5,362 nt of DNA from Treponema sp. (GTDB taxonomy: Bacteria > Spirochaetota > Spirochaetia > Treponematales > Breznakiellaceae): contig JAIRLZ010000279.1 in assembly GCA_031259035.1 (NCBI GenBank), forward strand, positions 1-5,362, given 5' to 3'. This document shows positions 4,232-5,362 of this stretch, piece after piece. The stretch's first letter is position 1; every line of letters begins with the position of its first letter. The notes below the pieces were generated by a model. That model searched no databases. It was given only the letters and a program-made list of their open reading frames with translations, and had not been told where the DNA came from. The position numbers and the translations under genes were made by a program.

Positions 4232-5362
4232 TTACAAGACGCCCCGCCCTTTAGGACGGGGAGGTTCATTCTCTTTCGGATACTCTATGCGCGAATGATA
4301 GTAGCTTGCCAGCACACGGACAAACGCCTTTTTAATGGTTTCCAAGTCCCGGAACGTGAGGTCTGATTCGGCGAGTTGTCCGTGTTCGAGTTTGCTGTTG
4401 ATGAGCGTTTGGATGAATTCCTCAATTTTTGTCGCGGTTTTCTTCTCAAGCGTCCTGACTGCGGCTTCGGACGTGTCGGCGAGCATGACCACCGCGGATT
4501 CCCGCGAGCGCGGAGGATTGCCCGGATAGGAAAAGTCCTCAACGCTCACCTCTTTTTCCTGTTCAAGCGCTTTGCGATAAAAGAACTGGATGACCGAATT
4601 CCCGTGGTGCTCCGCGATGATGGCTATGACCTGCTTGGGCAGCTTCATGGCGCGGGCTTTTTCAACGCCGAGTTTCACATGGCTGCGCAGAATGGTGGCG
4701 GACAGCCTCGGCGGAATCTCGTCGTGCTTGTTGTAACCCGCCTGGTTCTCCACAAAGTACTCAGGCTGCTCCATCTTGCCGATGTCATGGTAATACGCGC
4801 CGACCCGCGCCAGCAGAGAATTCGCCCCGATTTCTTGACACGCGGCCTCGGCAAGCTGCGCCACCATGAACGAATGGCTGTAGGTGCCGGGCGCTATGGT
4901 AAAAAGCCGCCGTATGAGGGGCGCGTTCAGATCGGACAACTCGATGAGCCTGAACGTCGTCGCCGCGTTAAGCCCGTTTTCCAAAGGCGGCAGAATTCCC
5001 AGAACGAGCATACCGGACGCTATGCCGTTAAACGCGGCCCAGAACAGCAGGAACGGGTAGTCTTTTGCTGGCAAGCGCTGCATGAGCATCACCGCGACGA
5101 CCGCAACGCAGTTCGCCGCGGCAATGTGGAGTCCGGCTTTCAGCAGGTCCATGCGGCGTTCGGCGTTGTGCAAGGCGCGGGAAGCCACAATGCCCGACGC
5201 AAGGGACACAACGTACGCCGGCATGTCAAAGCAGCCGAGCAGGAAACCCGCCAGAGGCAGCACAAAAGCCCACGCGAGGGCAAGGTATCCGCCTATCAGA
5301 ATGGACGGCAGCATGATTACCAAGGCGGTGGGAAGCAGGAGTGAAATTGGGAAGAAGCTGTT
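4232..5362 (-). CDS. pgpH: 7TM-HD family cyclic di-AMP phosphodiesterase, C-terminal part (runs off right edge)
   Basis: The frame is open through the right edge, so the visible 376 residues are the C-terminal half of a longer protein; PgpH-type proteins are usually about 700 residues. Numbered from the first visible residue, about 1-127 are hydrophobic membrane segments, ending in GILPPLENGLNAATTFRLIEL (split at the helix end). The HD phosphohydrolase domain follows. Its metal ligands are visible: H163 (TYSHS), H192-D193 (YYHDIGK), H213 (NKHDE), H228 (RSH), H252-H253 (AEHHG) and D296 (LADTSEAA). This matches the 7TM-HD family that hydrolyses cyclic di-AMP to pApA at the cytoplasmic membrane face. 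An internal TTG at 5323 is not the true start. The last residues, PPRPKGRGVL, are coded by a palindrome (4242-4261) and look like an added tail. GC content is higher than in the receptor gene (58% and 67% in two lines counted, against 45-50%). The stem element at 4134-4212 closes the unit. Confidence 0.9.
   Translation of the reverse strand, partial: NSFFPISLLLPTALVIMLPSILIGGYLALAWAFVLPLAGFLLGCFDMPAYVVSLASGIVASRALHNAERRMDLLKAGLHIAAANCVAVVAVMLMQRLPAKDYPFLLFWAAFNGIASGMLVLGILPPLENGLNAATTFRLIELSDLNAPLIRRLFTIAPGTYSHSFMVAQLAEAACQEIGANSLLARVGAYYHDIGKMEQPEYFVENQAGYNKHDEIPPRLSATILRSHVKLGVEKARAMKLPKQVIAIIAEHHGNSVIQFFYRKALEQEKEVSVEDFSYPGNPPRSRESAVVMLADTSEAAVRTLEKKTATKIEEFIQTLINSKLEHGQLAESDLTFRDLETIKKAFVRVLASYYHSRIEYPKENEPPRPKGRGVL
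4242..4261. repeat. GC-rich palindrome forming the 3' end of the HD-domain coding region
   Basis: CCCCG (4242-4246) and CGGGG (4257-4261) pair, with CCT/AGG pairing again inside after one mismatch. The hairpin lies within the coding region just before the stop codon (4232-4234) and encodes the PRPKGRG tail. I associate this type of GC-rich palindrome, and proteins ending in PRPKGRG, with REP-like dispersed elements; that is from memory and unverified. Confidence 0.5.

Noticed and set aside
5321..5323. TTG as the start codon of the HD-domain gene
   Set aside because: The frame continues upstream to the window edge with further hydrophobic membrane sequence, as expected for the 7TM region of this family.
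4376..5344. Plus-strand open frame of 322 codons
   Set aside because: It is antisense to the HD-domain gene. Its Arg/His/Gln-rich composition is typical of the complement of GC-rich coding DNA, and it has no domain or ribosome site.

Overview
The window reads as chromosomal DNA of a free-living or host-associated bacterium. A Treponema-like spirochaete is my best guess. It rests on the style of the chemoreceptor, on the calcineurin-like phosphoesterase with its DHLDP/SAGD/GNHD motifs, and on palindromic repeats between genes. I ran no database search, so the lineage is inference. All four genes I support lie on the minus strand, and each appears to be its own transcription unit.

Layout from left to right. 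Positions 1-446 hold the N-terminal 148 codons of a metallophosphoesterase that continues past the left edge; a strong sigma70-type promoter lies at 483-511. Positions 447-995 contain no credible gene, but hold an 88-bp element bounded by inverted repeats, a second long stem-loop, and a terminator-like hairpin. Positions 996-1340 encode a small exported protein of unknown function. Positions 1341-1649 hold its AT-rich leader and three strong palindromes, one of which looks like the terminator of the next gene. Positions 1650-3812 encode a complete methyl-accepting chemotaxis receptor of 720 residues. Positions 3813-4231 hold a good extended -10 promoter at 4082-4110, a predicted leader of about 260 nt with foldable structure, and a 79-bp stem element with three 13-bp tandem repeats in its loop. 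Positions 4232-5362 hold the C-terminal part of a 7TM-HD (PgpH-like) cyclic di-AMP phosphodiesterase that continues past the right edge.

The genes do not form one pathway. The receptor would feed extracellular ligand information to CheA/CheW encoded elsewhere. The HD protein would lower cyclic di-AMP. The phosphoesterase and the small exported protein have unassigned substrates and roles. The most unusual material is non-coding: several palindromic elements lie between genes, one makes the last codons of the HD protein, and the receptor has an unusually long leader that could be a structured RNA. No CRISPR array, tRNA, rRNA, intact transposase or phage gene was found.
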